Shown: positions 26,591 to 35,504, counted from the stretch's first letter. The stretch: DNA of 64,000 nucleotides from Paenibacillus phyllosphaerae (GCF_014192105.1 NZ_JACHXK010000010.1:1-64000); one strand, 5' to 3'. Numbers and translations are program-made. The notes: generated by a model not told the origin, from the letters alone.

Positions 26591-27890
26591 AGTAGCGCTG
26601 AATCTCCTTCCATTCGGCGATGAATTCCTGCCGTAGACGTTCGGGCTCCAGCACCTCGCAGCTCGATCCGAAGCTGCGCAGCCAAGGCTTGATTTCGGTC
26701 ATGCCGTTCACCGTGATCTCGTAGACGAACGAGTGGTCGTCTTCCTCCGTAATGAGTCCCCATTGCCCCTGCAGCAGCACACGCTCCTTCACGAAATTCG
26801 AGCGTGCCTCCTCGGGATTGTAGAACCGTGCCCGGATCTTGACCGGATAACTCGTATCGACGAGCCAGCTCAGCTTGGTCTTCGCATCGAGAACCGCAAG
26901 CCTGCGGGCGAATTCCTCCTCGCTGACCGGTTCGCCTTCTTCGAGCTGGGTCATCCCTTCGAGCCGAAATTTGGCGACCTGCTGCTTGGCGGTCTGGCCG
27001 AGCAAATACCACCGTCCGTACTGATGGTCGTAGACGACGCGAAGCGGGAGCATCTGTACCCGAGCGCCTTCGCTTTCCCGCGAGAAGACCGGATTCGTAT
27101 GCTGCGCGGCGTAGGACTTGCCGGCCTTCGGCGAGTAGTACACGAACCGGATGATCCGCCGCTCCGCGATCGCCGCCAGCAGCGGGTGCAGATGCGCTTC
27201 GTCGAGAATGCGGGAGTAATAGTGGTATTTGTAACGGAACGCTTCGTTCTTGGCCGGGTCAATCCCGCGCGTCCGCAGCGTCTGCTTCAAGCTGTCGCGG
27301 AGCAAATACCCTTGCACGGACGGCACCTGCGTACCTGCCATCACGTCGACGAAATCGTACAGATGGAGCAGCTCCTCATCCGTCAGCTGCGTGACGAGGT
27401 CGTTGTGCAGCCTGTAACGGTAAGGTCTTCCGCCCGGTTCTCGCAGAATGACGCCCACTTCCTCCAGATACTTGAGATCGCTGCGCAGCGTCTTCTCGTC
27501 GGGCAGCGCGGCCTCCGGCGGCATGGAGGCGACGCAATGATCAAGCAGCTCCATCGCGGTTAGCGTCTGGTCCTGCAGAGCGGCGATGAGGAGCGACAGG
27601 CGGAAGCTCTCCGATTCCTTCACGGACTTGGCCCGATACAGGAACAAGAGCAGCGGATCGGTCGCTTCATAGTAGTTGTAGCGAAGGGATTCGGCCAGCT
27701 CTTGCCCGTTCTCGGAAGGCAGTTCCTCGGACACGGTGCTGCGGATCGACTTCAGCCGGCGAATTGTCTTGTCATAGGTATGGACGGAGATGCCGAGCCG
27801 CTCGGCAAACTGCTGGCGGTTATAAGCGCCGCTGGTTAAGGCCAGCATGCGCAGGAACTGAATTTCTTTGTCAAAACTTTCGCGGGCCAT
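26577..27890 (-). CDS. WYL domain transcriptional regulator (long)
   Basis: 437 residues. The N-terminus has a winged helix-turn-helix-like stretch (NRQQFAERLGISVHTYDKTIRRLKS), then a second helical region with EKTLRSDLKYLEEVGVI, then the WYL domain (IIRFVYYSPKAGKSYA through VVYDHQYGRWYLLGQ). A C-terminal WCX-like part follows. It faces away from the rlaP-hen1-pnkp operon across a 223-nt gap, so it most likely controls that operon and itself. By analogy with other WYL regulators, the signal may be nucleic-acid damage products; this is inference. Confidence 0.87.
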   Translation of the reverse strand: MARESFDKEIQFLRMLALTSGAYNRQQFAERLGISVHTYDKTIRRLKSIRSTVSEELPSENGQELAESLRYNYYEATDPLLLFLYRAKSVKESESFRLSLLIAALQDQTLTAMELLDHCVASMPPEAALPDEKTLRSDLKYLEEVGVILREPGGRPYRYRLHNDLVTQLTDEELLHLYDFVDVMAGTQVPSVQGYLLRDSLKQTLRTRGIDPAKNEAFRYKYHYYSRILDEAHLHPLLAAIAERRIIRFVYYSPKAGKSYAAQHTNPVFSRESEGARVQMLPLRVVYDHQYGRWYLLGQTAKQQVAKFRLEGMTQLEEGEPVSEEEFARRLAVLDAKTKLSWLVDTSYPVKIRARFYNPEEARSNFVKERVLLQGQWGLITEEDDHSFVYEITVNGMTEIKPWLRSFGSSCEVLEPERLRQEFIAEWKEIQRYYEPI

Positions 27891-27989
27891 TCGGGTACCC
27901 CGTTTCCTCGAAAATACGCGTATGACATTTATTGTAGCAAAGGGCGGGAAGTGAAGAAATGGGAAACTTTGCGAGAGGTCGCCATACTT

Positions 27990-28017
27990 TTGCCATGTTC
28001 GAGCATGCTTATATAAG
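27990..28017 (+). promoter_or_regulatory. candidate promoter of the RNA repair operon
   Basis: TTGCCA (27990-27995), 16 nt, TATAAG (28012-28017), about 97 nt before the rlaP start, in the gap shared with the divergent WYL gene. The overlapping stretch CGAGCATGCT between the boxes contains the palindrome AGCATGCT, a possible operator half. Confidence 0.4.
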
Positions 28018-28113
28018 CGATGATAGCGATAGATGCAGCGGGAAGCTGCCTGTCAGCAAAATCTAAACGTTACAAGAGCGGCGATGTCGCTCGGAAGGCA
28101 GGAGGAATTACGG

Positions 28114-28902
28114 ATGAATGCGATGGAACGACACATACAGGAAGAACTGCAGCGGATCGAGCGCGAGGAAGGCGTGCGCATCGTCTACGCCTGCGAATCC
28201 GGCAGCCGAGCATGGGGATTTCCGTCCAAGGACAGCGACTACGACGTTCGTTTTCTATACGTAAGGCCGGTGGAATGGTATCTGTCCATCTATGAGCGAA
28301 GAGACGTGATCGAGCGGCCGATCAGCGACCTGCTTGACTTCAGCGGCTGGGATGTGCGCAAGGCGCTCGGCTTGTTCCGCAAGTCGAATCCGCCTCTGCT
28401 CGAATGGCTGCAATCGCCGACGGTGTACATGGAGCAGTACGGATTCGCGGATCAGATTCGGGCGCTCTCGCCGCTGTCGTTCTCGCCGAAGTCGTGCATG
28501 TACCACTACTTGCACATGGCCAAAGGGAATTACCGCGTCTACCTGCAAGGCGAGCAGGTGAAGATTAAAAAATATTTCTACGTCCTGCGCCCGATTCTCG
28601 CCTGCGCGTGGATCGAAGCGAATGGCACGGTGCCGCCGATCGCATTCGACGAACTGGTCGAAGCGATGCTCTCGACTGAAGCGGCGCTCTACGGGGCGGT
28701 GCAAGAGCTGCTCGCGCGCAAGAAGTCCGGCGAGGAGCTGGATCTCGAACCGAGATTGCAGGTGATCAACGACTATCTCGAGGATCGCATCGCTTATTAC
28801 GAGGAAGCAGCGAAGCATCAGCCTGCGGTAGAGGTCGACCAGGATGAGCAGCTCGATCAGTTGTTCCGCTCGGCAGTGGCAACGGTATGGGGCACCAAAT
28901 AG
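28114..28902 (+). CDS. RlaP-type nucleotidyltransferase (RNA repair, DNA polymerase beta fold)
   Basis: 262 residues. The nucleotidyltransferase signature is ESGSRAWGFPSKDSDYDVRFLY (residues about 29-50): GS, then D.D for the two metal ions. The rest is helical, with LLEWLQSPTVY and YFYVLRPILACAWI, as in the YcgL/RlaP family (PF10127), which is named for its link to RNA repair genes. It may add nucleotides to damaged RNA ends or mark substrates; the reaction is not established. ATG 28114 has GCAGGAGG upstream; the longer frame from 28033 lacks this. First gene of the operon; 28 nt before hen1. Confidence 0.88.
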   Translation: MNAMERHIQEELQRIEREEGVRIVYACESGSRAWGFPSKDSDYDVRFLYVRPVEWYLSIYERRDVIERPISDLLDFSGWDVRKALGLFRKSNPPLLEWLQSPTVYMEQYGFADQIRALSPLSFSPKSCMYHYLHMAKGNYRVYLQGEQVKIKKYFYVLRPILACAWIEANGTVPPIAFDELVEAMLSTEAALYGAVQELLARKKSGEELDLEPRLQVINDYLEDRIAYYEEAAKHQPAVEVDQDEQLDQLFRSAVATVWGTK

Positions 28903-28930
28903 AAGAGGCAGAGATGAGGAGGGCATCATT

Positions 28931-30388
28931 ATGCATTTGATCATAAGGGCAGAAGGCACTGACGCAAGGGCAGTCTCTTATCTGCTCGCGAAGAACCCGA
29001 ACAATCTGTACGACCGCGACGAGAAAGGGGTGCGCGTGCGGCTGGTCTATACCGTCTGTACGGATGACGAGGTGGAGGCCGTGCTATACGCGACGCCGGA
29101 TCCGGTCGATCTGGTCAAGGGAAGTCCGGACAGCTACGACATTACGCAGTATATCAACGACCGTGAATTCGTGGTAAGCAGCTTGTTCTGCACATACATC
29201 CGCAGTGCGCTCGGGACGGCACTGAACGGTAAGACGAAGGAGGAGTACCTCCCGTGGGTAACGCATTCGTTCCCGTTCACGCTCTCGTTCGGCCCGGTGG
29301 CCTCGAATTTGCCGGATGCGATCGTGGAGCAGCTGTTCGAGCCGCTCGGGTATAAGGTGGAGCTGGAGCGAGGAGTTGCGGACTATTCGTTCGAACTGAA
29401 ATCGCGCAGCTCGGTACGGTACGTGACGCTCCGCGGCGAGGTGACGCTGCAGCAGGCGCTGCGCCAGCTGCTCATTCTCATCCCCGTGCTCGACGATTAT
29501 AAGCACCACTATGTGGGCCAGGACGAGATCGACAAGCTGGCTCGCTACGGGGAAGGCTGGTTGGATCCGCATCCGCTGCGGGAACTGATCCTGAAGCGGT
29601 CGCTGCGGTTCAGCAACATCATCGCGCAATTCGAAGCGAGGTTGCGCAGGGAAGCGGCTCTCTCCCCGGTGAATGCGGATGATGGAACGGATGGGCAATC
29701 GATGGCCGACGGGGAGCCACAGACAGATGGTGAGCCGCGGATGGGAGAGGAGCCGCAGACAGAAGAGCAGCCGAAGATTCGGCTCAATGAGCTGCGCTAT
29801 CAGGCGATTACGAATCTCGTCAGCGGGCTGGACGCCAAGCGCACGATCGTCGATTACGGCAGCGGGGAAGGCAAGCTGGCCGCACGGCTAAGCTCGGTTG
29901 AAGGCGTGGCGGAGGTGCTAGCCGTGGAGCCGTCGGCGATGTCGCAGCTGCGCGCGATCGAGCGGTTCGACAAGTTGGCGGATCACGGGCAGAAGGTCGT
30001 TCCGACGCCGGTAACAGGCTCGCTGTTCTATTATGACGAGACGCTGCGGGGCAAGGATGTCATCGTGCTGTGCGAGGTGATTGAGCACATCGATGCGCCT
30101 CGATTGAACAAGGTGATGGATACGGTGCTGAACGAGTATCGCCCGCAGACGCTGATCGTCACGACGCCGAACCGGGAGTACAACGCGGTATATGAGATGG
30201 ACCAGTCCATGCGGCATAACGACCACCGGTTCGAATGGACGCGCGGGGAGTTCGCCGATGCGTGCGACCGGTGGCGTACGAGCGGCTATACGGTCGAGAT
30301 GCAGGGCATCGGCGAAGAAGTCGCTGGGCTGGGCCAGCCGACGCAGATGGCCGTGTTCAGCAGAAGGGAAGAGAGGGAACAACGATGA
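28931..30388 (+). CDS. hen1: Hen1-type RNA 3'-terminal 2'-O-methyltransferase
   Basis: 485 residues. Methylates the 2'-OH at the break site before sealing, which protects repaired RNA from being cut again. The N-terminal Hen1_N domain has SYLLAKNPNNLYDRDEKG, VRLVYTV, DPVDLV and YINDREFVVSSLFC. A low-complexity acidic linker (about 248-285, repeated GEPQT/DGEP) leads to the methyltransferase domain: TIVDYGSGEGKLAARL (SAM site) and CEVIEHID, giving the metal ligands Glu382, Glu385 and His386, plus HNDHRFEWT (about 429-437). ATG 28931 has GAGGAGGG upstream. Its stop overlaps the pnkp start (ATGA). Confidence 0.95.
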   Translation: MHLIIRAEGTDARAVSYLLAKNPNNLYDRDEKGVRVRLVYTVCTDDEVEAVLYATPDPVDLVKGSPDSYDITQYINDREFVVSSLFCTYIRSALGTALNGKTKEEYLPWVTHSFPFTLSFGPVASNLPDAIVEQLFEPLGYKVELERGVADYSFELKSRSSVRYVTLRGEVTLQQALRQLLILIPVLDDYKHHYVGQDEIDKLARYGEGWLDPHPLRELILKRSLRFSNIIAQFEARLRREAALSPVNADDGTDGQSMADGEPQTDGEPRMGEEPQTEEQPKIRLNELRYQAITNLVSGLDAKRTIVDYGSGEGKLAARLSSVEGVAEVLAVEPSAMSQLRAIERFDKLADHGQKVVPTPVTGSLFYYDETLRGKDVIVLCEVIEHIDAPRLNKVMDTVLNEYRPQTLIVTTPNREYNAVYEMDQSMRHNDHRFEWTRGEFADACDRWRTSGYTVEMQGIGEEVAGLGQPTQMAVFSRREEREQR

Positions 30389-33000
30389 TGAACGAAGATA
30401 CGAGAAGGACAATCCGGCTGCCGCATGCAGGCATCGTGCTGCTCATGGGGCCATCCAACAGCGGCAAATCGACGCTGCTTGCCAGGCTGGTAGAGGAAGG
30501 TGTCCTGCTCCAAACAGAGGTCGTCTCCTCGGATCAGTTCCGGATGCTCGTCGGCGATGACGTATATATCGATTGGCGCGGGCGGCCGAAGCATGAGGCG
30601 GATATCCTGTATAACGACTATCAGCGCATCTCGGAGCAGGCATTCGCGGCGATGGAGACGATCCTGCGCATGAGAGGCGGGTTAGGTAAGCTGTCCGTCG
30701 TCGATGCCACCCATCTGTATCCCGATGATCGCCGCAAATATATCGACCTGGCCCATCGGCTAGACCTGCCGGTTGTCGTCGTTGCGCTCGATGTGCCTGA
30801 AGAGGCGCTCCTGAAACGGGACGCGGGACGGGCGGAGCCGCGCGGCAAGCAGCGGGTGAAGCAGCAGGCGCATCAATTCAAGCGCACCGTCCGCGGCTTG
30901 AAGGAAGAAGGCTTCGACTCGGTCTACATTCTGAAAGACGCGCAGCTGCCGGAGCTTCGCTTCGAGCGTCGGAGCAATCCGCTGCTGAAGGAGATCGGCC
31001 CGGGCATCGATATTATCGGAGATATCCACGGCTGCTGGGATGAGATGATCGAATTGATCGGCAAGCTCGGTTATGTGCCGGGCGAAGAAGGACTGTACCT
31101 GCACCCGGAAGGGCGCAAGCTGGTCTCGGTCGGCGATGTGATGAGCAGAGGACCGCAATCGATCCGCACGATGATGTTCTGGCAGCAGCATGTGGAGGCC
31201 GGAGCGGCCTATATGGTCGACAGCAATCACGGGTGGAAGATCGCCCGTTACTTAAGCGGCCGCGACGTATCGCTCAGCCATGGCGATGAGCGGGTTGCCG
31301 ATGAGCTGGCGCAGCTTGCGCAGGAGCATGGCAGCGAAGCGGCCTCGCAGTGGAGACAGCGGATGAGCCACTTCTTGCTCGAGGCGCCGTCTCACCTGGT
31401 ATTCACGAAGAATGGCGTCCGGCACGTTGTGGTGGCCCATGCGGGCATTCGCGATGAGGCGATCGGCAAGCAATCGAAGCGGATCTCCGATTTCTGTCGC
31501 TATGGCGATACGGATGGTTTCGACGCGGCGGGCAAGCCGGTGCGCAAGGAATGGTATGCGCATCACAATACGGGCGAGCTGATCGTATGGGGGCATGATC
31601 CGCGGGTACAGCCGGCGGTCGTGAATCACACGATCAATATCGACCAAGGGGTCGTATTCGGCGGCCAGCTGACCGCTTACCGCTATCCGGAGAAAGCGTT
31701 CGTCAGCGTGCAGGCTGCCCGCGATTATTCGGAAGCTGCCGATAATCCGCTGAAGGAATGGGCCAGACGCCGATTCTCGCCGCCGAACTTGCGCCGCTTG
31801 ATCGAGGGCTACTCGGTCGTGACCGATAGCTACGGCGAGGTCGAGGTGCGCGGCGAATTCGTCAAAGCCGCGATCGACACGGTATCCCACTTCACCGTTC
31901 CGATCGAGGAGCTGCTCTATATTCCGCCGACGATGAGTCCGCCTGCCGTATCGGAGGATGAGGCGTATCTGGAGCATCCGCGCGAAGCGTTCGCCTATTA
32001 CCGGGCGCAAGGCGTTCAGACGATGGTGGCGGAGAAGAAGCATATGGGCAGCCGGGCGATTCTGACGATCTACAAGGACGAAGCGGCCGCGATTCCGTAC
32101 ATCGGATACCCTTCGGCAGGTTCGATCTATACCCGAACGGGAAGAGCCTTCTTCCCGAATCAAATGGAGCATAAGGTGCTGGGCCAATTGCAGCAGGATC
32201 TGCGGACGTCCGAATACTTCGAACGGTACGACACGGATATCCTTGTGCTCGATGCGGAGATCTTGCCGTGGAATCTGAAGGCGAAGGAGCTGATCGCCGC
32301 CCAGTATGCCCATGTGGCGGAGGCGGCGATGCTTGATCGGACGAAGCTGCTCGTCAAGCTGAAGGAGGCCCAGGCGGCCGGCCGCGAAGTGGGCGATTGG
32401 ATCGAGGAAGGGGAACGAAAACTTGCGAACGCGGAGACGTTCGGGCAAGCTTTTCAATATTATTGCTGGGATGTCGACGAACTGGAAGGCGTGCGCATCG
32501 CGTCGTTCCATATTCTCGCGCACGGCGGAGAAACTTTTTTTGACCGGACGCATGTGTGGCATATGGAGCATGCTCGTGAGTTGGCGGGCTGTTCGAAGCT
32601 GTTCATGGAGACGGAGTACCGCGTTATTACCGATGCGGCAAGCGAGGAAGAAGCAATCGCCTGGTGGGCGGAGATGACCGAGACGGGCCATGAGGGGATC
32701 GTCGTGAAGCCGGAGTTCTATCGCACGCGTAACGGCAGCAAGCTCGTACAGCCTGCGCTGAAGGTGAGGGGACGGCGGTATCTGCACATCATCTACGGCA
32801 TGGACTACTTGGAGCCGGACAACTTGAAGCGGTTGAAACAGCGCAAGACGCGCAAGAAGGAGAAACATGCGCTGCTCGAATTCGCGCTCGGCATGGAGGG
32901 CATCGAGCGGTTCGTCCGGAAGGATTCGGTGGAGCGGATGCACGAATGCGTGCTCGCTGCGCTGGCTCTTGAATCGGATCCGGTTGATCCGCGGTTATAG
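30385..33000 (+). CDS. pnkp: Pnkp: polynucleotide kinase-phosphatase-ligase
   Basis: 871 residues, close to the 870 of Clostridium thermocellum Pnkp. Three modules: 5'-OH polynucleotide kinase with P-loop GPSNSGKST (Lys28, Ser29); a 2',3'-phosphatase of the metallophosphoesterase type with GDIHG (212-216), SVGDVMSRGP and SNHGW; and an adenylyltransferase ligase module with motif I KHMGSR (Lys552) and later GIVVKPE. The enzyme heals both broken RNA ends; sealing needs Hen1 to activate the ligase module in known systems. In the phosphatase the usual DRGP reads SRGP and the usual GNH reads SNH. ATG 30385 overlaps the hen1 stop, so the two are coupled. Confidence 0.96.
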   Translation: MMNEDTRRTIRLPHAGIVLLMGPSNSGKSTLLARLVEEGVLLQTEVVSSDQFRMLVGDDVYIDWRGRPKHEADILYNDYQRISEQAFAAMETILRMRGGLGKLSVVDATHLYPDDRRKYIDLAHRLDLPVVVVALDVPEEALLKRDAGRAEPRGKQRVKQQAHQFKRTVRGLKEEGFDSVYILKDAQLPELRFERRSNPLLKEIGPGIDIIGDIHGCWDEMIELIGKLGYVPGEEGLYLHPEGRKLVSVGDVMSRGPQSIRTMMFWQQHVEAGAAYMVDSNHGWKIARYLSGRDVSLSHGDERVADELAQLAQEHGSEAASQWRQRMSHFLLEAPSHLVFTKNGVRHVVVAHAGIRDEAIGKQSKRISDFCRYGDTDGFDAAGKPVRKEWYAHHNTGELIVWGHDPRVQPAVVNHTINIDQGVVFGGQLTAYRYPEKAFVSVQAARDYSEAADNPLKEWARRRFSPPNLRRLIEGYSVVTDSYGEVEVRGEFVKAAIDTVSHFTVPIEELLYIPPTMSPPAVSEDEAYLEHPREAFAYYRAQGVQTMVAEKKHMGSRAILTIYKDEAAAIPYIGYPSAGSIYTRTGRAFFPNQMEHKVLGQLQQDLRTSEYFERYDTDILVLDAEILPWNLKAKELIAAQYAHVAEAAMLDRTKLLVKLKEAQAAGREVGDWIEEGERKLANAETFGQAFQYYCWDVDELEGVRIASFHILAHGGETFFDRTHVWHMEHARELAGCSKLFMETEYRVITDAASEEEAIAWWAEMTETGHEGIVVKPEFYRTRNGSKLVQPALKVRGRRYLHIIYGMDYLEPDNLKRLKQRKTRKKEKHALLEFALGMEGIERFVRKDSVERMHECVLAALALESDPVDPRL

Positions 33001-33028
33001 GGTCGATACAAGGGATATAAGCGATATG

Positions 33029-33061
33029 GGCCTGCCGGCAGGAAGCTTCCGGCGGGCTTTT
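33029..33061 (+). terminator. terminator of the rlaP-hen1-pnkp operon
   Basis: Stem GCCTGCCGG with CCGGCGGGC (one G-U), then TTTT, 30 nt after the pnkp stop. Confidence 0.75.
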
Positions 33062-33159
33062 GCCGTCTTGCCCCTTTTGGGGAAACAGCGAAAACATGGT
33101 ATGCTACGTGGTGGATGAAATTGGAATTTACATGGGATTAGAGGAGGCAGCGATGGCGA

Positions 33160-33891
33160 ATGGAGAGGGAGATTCAGCAGTTGAAGCAGCTTGTCCAGGC
33201 GAGCGATAACATCGTCTTTTTCGGCGGCGCGGGGGTATCGACCGAAAGCCAAATTCCGGATTTCCGGTCCGCCACCGGACTGTATGAGACGGAGCGCGAA
33301 TTTTCGCATCCGCCGGAAGTGATTCTGAGCCGGAGTTTTTTTCTGAAGCATCCCGAGCAATTTTATGCCTTTTACCGGACGAAGATGGTGCACAAGGAAG
33401 CGAAGCCGAACCCGGCGCATCAGGTGCTCGCGCAGTGGGAGGCGGAAGGTCGCCTGAAGGCGGTCATCACGCAAAATATCGACGGGTTGCATCAGCTCGC
33501 GGGAAGCCGCAACGTGCTGGAGCTGCACGGCTCCGTTCACCGCAATTATTGCACGCGCTGCCGCAAATCGTTCGATCTCGATTATATGCTATCCGATACG
33601 GATCAGGTGCCCAGCTGCGACGCATGCGGCGGATTGGTGCGCCCTGACGTCGTGTTATATGAAGAAAGTCTGAATATGGATACGCTGCTCGCCGCGAGGG
33701 ATTATATCGCCGCTTGCGATGTGCTCATTGTCGGCGGGACTTCGCTCACGGTAAATCCGGCGGCTGGCCTGGTGGCGGAATACGAAGGAGATAAGCTAGT
33801 CCTCATTAATATGTCGGCAACCTCGTTCGACAGGCGGGCTAATTACAAGGTCGCGGATCGGATCGGGAAGGTGTTGCAGGCGTTGGTTTAA
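33160..33891 (+). CDS. NAD-dependent protein deacylase, Sir2 family
   Basis: 243 residues. Removes acyl groups from lysines with NAD, making nicotinamide. Motifs: GAGVSTESQIPDFRS (NAD loop), TQNIDGLHQLAG, catalytic His in LHGSVHR, zinc cysteines CTRC and CDAC, and GTSLTVNPAAG. The only in-frame start is ATG 33160, 12 nt after GAGGAGG. An ATG in another frame at 33153 has a better spacing but opens only an 18-codon ORF. It has its own unit between two gaps, next to the RNA repair operon; a functional link is only suggested by position. Confidence 0.93.
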   Translation: MEREIQQLKQLVQASDNIVFFGGAGVSTESQIPDFRSATGLYETEREFSHPPEVILSRSFFLKHPEQFYAFYRTKMVHKEAKPNPAHQVLAQWEAEGRLKAVITQNIDGLHQLAGSRNVLELHGSVHRNYCTRCRKSFDLDYMLSDTDQVPSCDACGGLVRPDVVLYEESLNMDTLLAARDYIAACDVLIVGGTSLTVNPAAGLVAEYEGDKLVLINMSATSFDRRANYKVADRIGKVLQALV

Positions 33892-34093
33892 GGAATGATC
33901 CGCGAGGCGAGAGGTCAATAGCGGCAGGTCATCCGAGCCGTATAATAGCTCTCGCTGCAGCAATATTCGACGTAATCGGACGTACATCGGGCGGGAGTTG
34001 GCAGGTTATTCTAGTTCTCGCTCCACTTTACGCCCCTAGCGCATCTATGTTACCGTTAAACGAGCGTTTGGCAATGAATAGTGATAAGGCGGG

Positions 34094-35335
34094 ATGTTGG
34101 TGATTGGCGTAATAGACAAGCAGGCAGCAGAGCAAGGCGCAACGAAGGCAGAGGCCAAGCGATGGGCGGCGATAGAGCACCCCTTGCATCTCGGCGAGGC
34201 ACTTGGGAGGTTGACGAAGGACGAGCTCGTGGCGGTCCGGGTCAGTCTTGGACTTGCGAAGCAGAGCAGCTTGAAGAAGCAAGACCTGATCGATATGACG
34301 GTAGAGCAGCTGCCGCAGGCGGCGCAGGAAGCCGTTAGCCATATGGAACACAATATGAAGCAAGCGCTGCAGCAGCTGGTGGCAAGCCAAGGCGTTGCGC
34401 TGGCGGATACGTTCGGTGAGCAGGTCGTGAGCGGCCTCAGCGATAGTTGTATCGCGTTCACGGGAACCGTGGAAGGGCAACAGTCGCTTGTTATGCCCGT
34501 TGAGGTGCTGGAGGCGCTGAAGAGCGAGGTCGGAGTTCCGGCTGCCTCGGAAGCGCCTGCAGAGGCAGGTGCTTCCGAGGCAAATAATGATGCAGTTGAG
34601 CTGAGCCGCAATGATGCGTGGACGACGCTGACCAGGGGGCTGCTGTATTACTACGGCACGCTCGACAAGGTAAAGCTGCACAGATTGCTCGAGCAGTACA
34701 CGAAGCAGTCGATTCCTTCGGCCGATTTGTATCAGCAGTTGATGGACGAAGCCGCACGCGGCGAATTCCAATACGACGAGACGCATGGCGTATCGCATAA
34801 TAGCGTGAAGGATCCCGCACGGATCGCACAGGAGCATAACGCCGGCGCGGAAGTGCCGTTCTATCCGTTCTCGATGCAGCAGCTGATCGAGGCGGGTCAG
34901 CCGGGATTCTTCGAACGGACCAAGCAATGGTCTCAGTTCACGAGTTTCTTGATGGAGAACTGGAGCATGGGCGAGGACGATGCGAGCGCGATCGCGATGT
35001 CCGTACATGAGTCGATTCAAGCGCGTTCAGGACTGCAAGAGATCGTAGCGTCGATGCAGGAGCAATTGGACGTCGCCGACCGGCAGCTGTTGGAAGCGCT
35101 CGTCGAGCGCGTGGTGGAACTTATGAAGCATACGCGTCAATGGACGCTGAAGGGCCACACGCCTTCCGATCTGGCGGCCCGGCGTGAAGCAGCGGCCAAC
35201 GTATTGGCGCGCGGCGGCGTTCCGAAGCGGATCGTGCCGAATGCGCAGGTGCATGTGCAGAACAAGGTCGGCCGCAATGAGCCGTGCACATGCGGAAGCG
35301 GGAAGAAATATAAGAAGTGCTGCGGGGGCAATTAA
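34094..35335 (+). CDS. SEC-C metal-binding domain protein (large)
   Basis: 413 residues. The C-terminal SEC-C zinc-binding motif is complete: VGRNEPCTCGSGKKYKKCCGG. The N-terminal part starts with a possible SAP/Rho-N-like helical piece (LTKDELVAVRVSLGLAKQSSLKKQDLIDM), followed by a mostly helical region with no recognised domain. There is an Ala/Glu-rich linker around 148-164. SEC-C occurs in SecA and in many proteins of unknown role. ATG 34094 touches AAGGCGGG; GTG 34100 would be better spaced. Stands alone; a second SEC-C protein lies at 54042-54503. Confidence 0.82.
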   Translation: MLVIGVIDKQAAEQGATKAEAKRWAAIEHPLHLGEALGRLTKDELVAVRVSLGLAKQSSLKKQDLIDMTVEQLPQAAQEAVSHMEHNMKQALQQLVASQGVALADTFGEQVVSGLSDSCIAFTGTVEGQQSLVMPVEVLEALKSEVGVPAASEAPAEAGASEANNDAVELSRNDAWTTLTRGLLYYYGTLDKVKLHRLLEQYTKQSIPSADLYQQLMDEAARGEFQYDETHGVSHNSVKDPARIAQEHNAGAEVPFYPFSMQQLIEAGQPGFFERTKQWSQFTSFLMENWSMGEDDASAIAMSVHESIQARSGLQEIVASMQEQLDVADRQLLEALVERVVELMKHTRQWTLKGHTPSDLAARREAAANVLARGGVPKRIVPNAQVHVQNKVGRNEPCTCGSGKKYKKCCGGN

Positions 35336-35369
35336 TGCCCTTAAGCATGGGATGAAGCCCTAAGAGAAA

Positions 35370-35401
35370 GCGCCGTTACGTTCAGACGTAGCGGCGTTTT
35401 T
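35370..35401 (+). terminator. terminator of the SEC-C gene
   Basis: Stem GCGCCGTTACG with CGTAGCGGCG (G-U tolerated), 6-nt loop and TTTTT. Confidence 0.85.
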
Positions 35402-35458
35402 GCGCACTTATGGAGAGTGTAAAAATTAGGCAGCATATTGGTTATTTACAAAGTTAAA

Positions 35459-35472
35459 TGTAAGCGTTATTA
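35459..35472 (+). promoter_or_regulatory. CcpA catabolite-responsive element (cre)
   Basis: TGTAAGCGTTATTA agrees with the cre consensus TGWAANCGNTNWCA at all but one constrained position. It lies 25 nt before the GntR operator. Carbon catabolite repression of the gluconate operon is known in Bacillus subtilis. Confidence 0.65.
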
Positions 35473-35483
35473 TTAATTCCAGA

Positions 35484-35504
35484 ATACTTGTGTACAGGTA
35501 TACT
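35484..35504 (+). promoter_or_regulatory. GntR operator overlapping the -10 box of the gnt operon
   Basis: ATACTTGTGTACAGGTAT (35484-35501) matches the Bacillus GntR operator ATACTTGTATACAAGTAT at 16 of 18 positions. It overlaps a -10 box TATACT (35499-35504). In B. subtilis gluconate releases GntR from this site. The leader to gntR is then about 200 nt; a second TGC-TACAAT box at 35638-35646 could be another promoter. Confidence 0.75.

Noticed and set aside
31252-32943. 563-codon minus-strand frame opposite pnkp
   Set aside because: Arg/His/Leu-rich shadow with no ribosome site; pnkp on the other strand has complete catalytic motifs.
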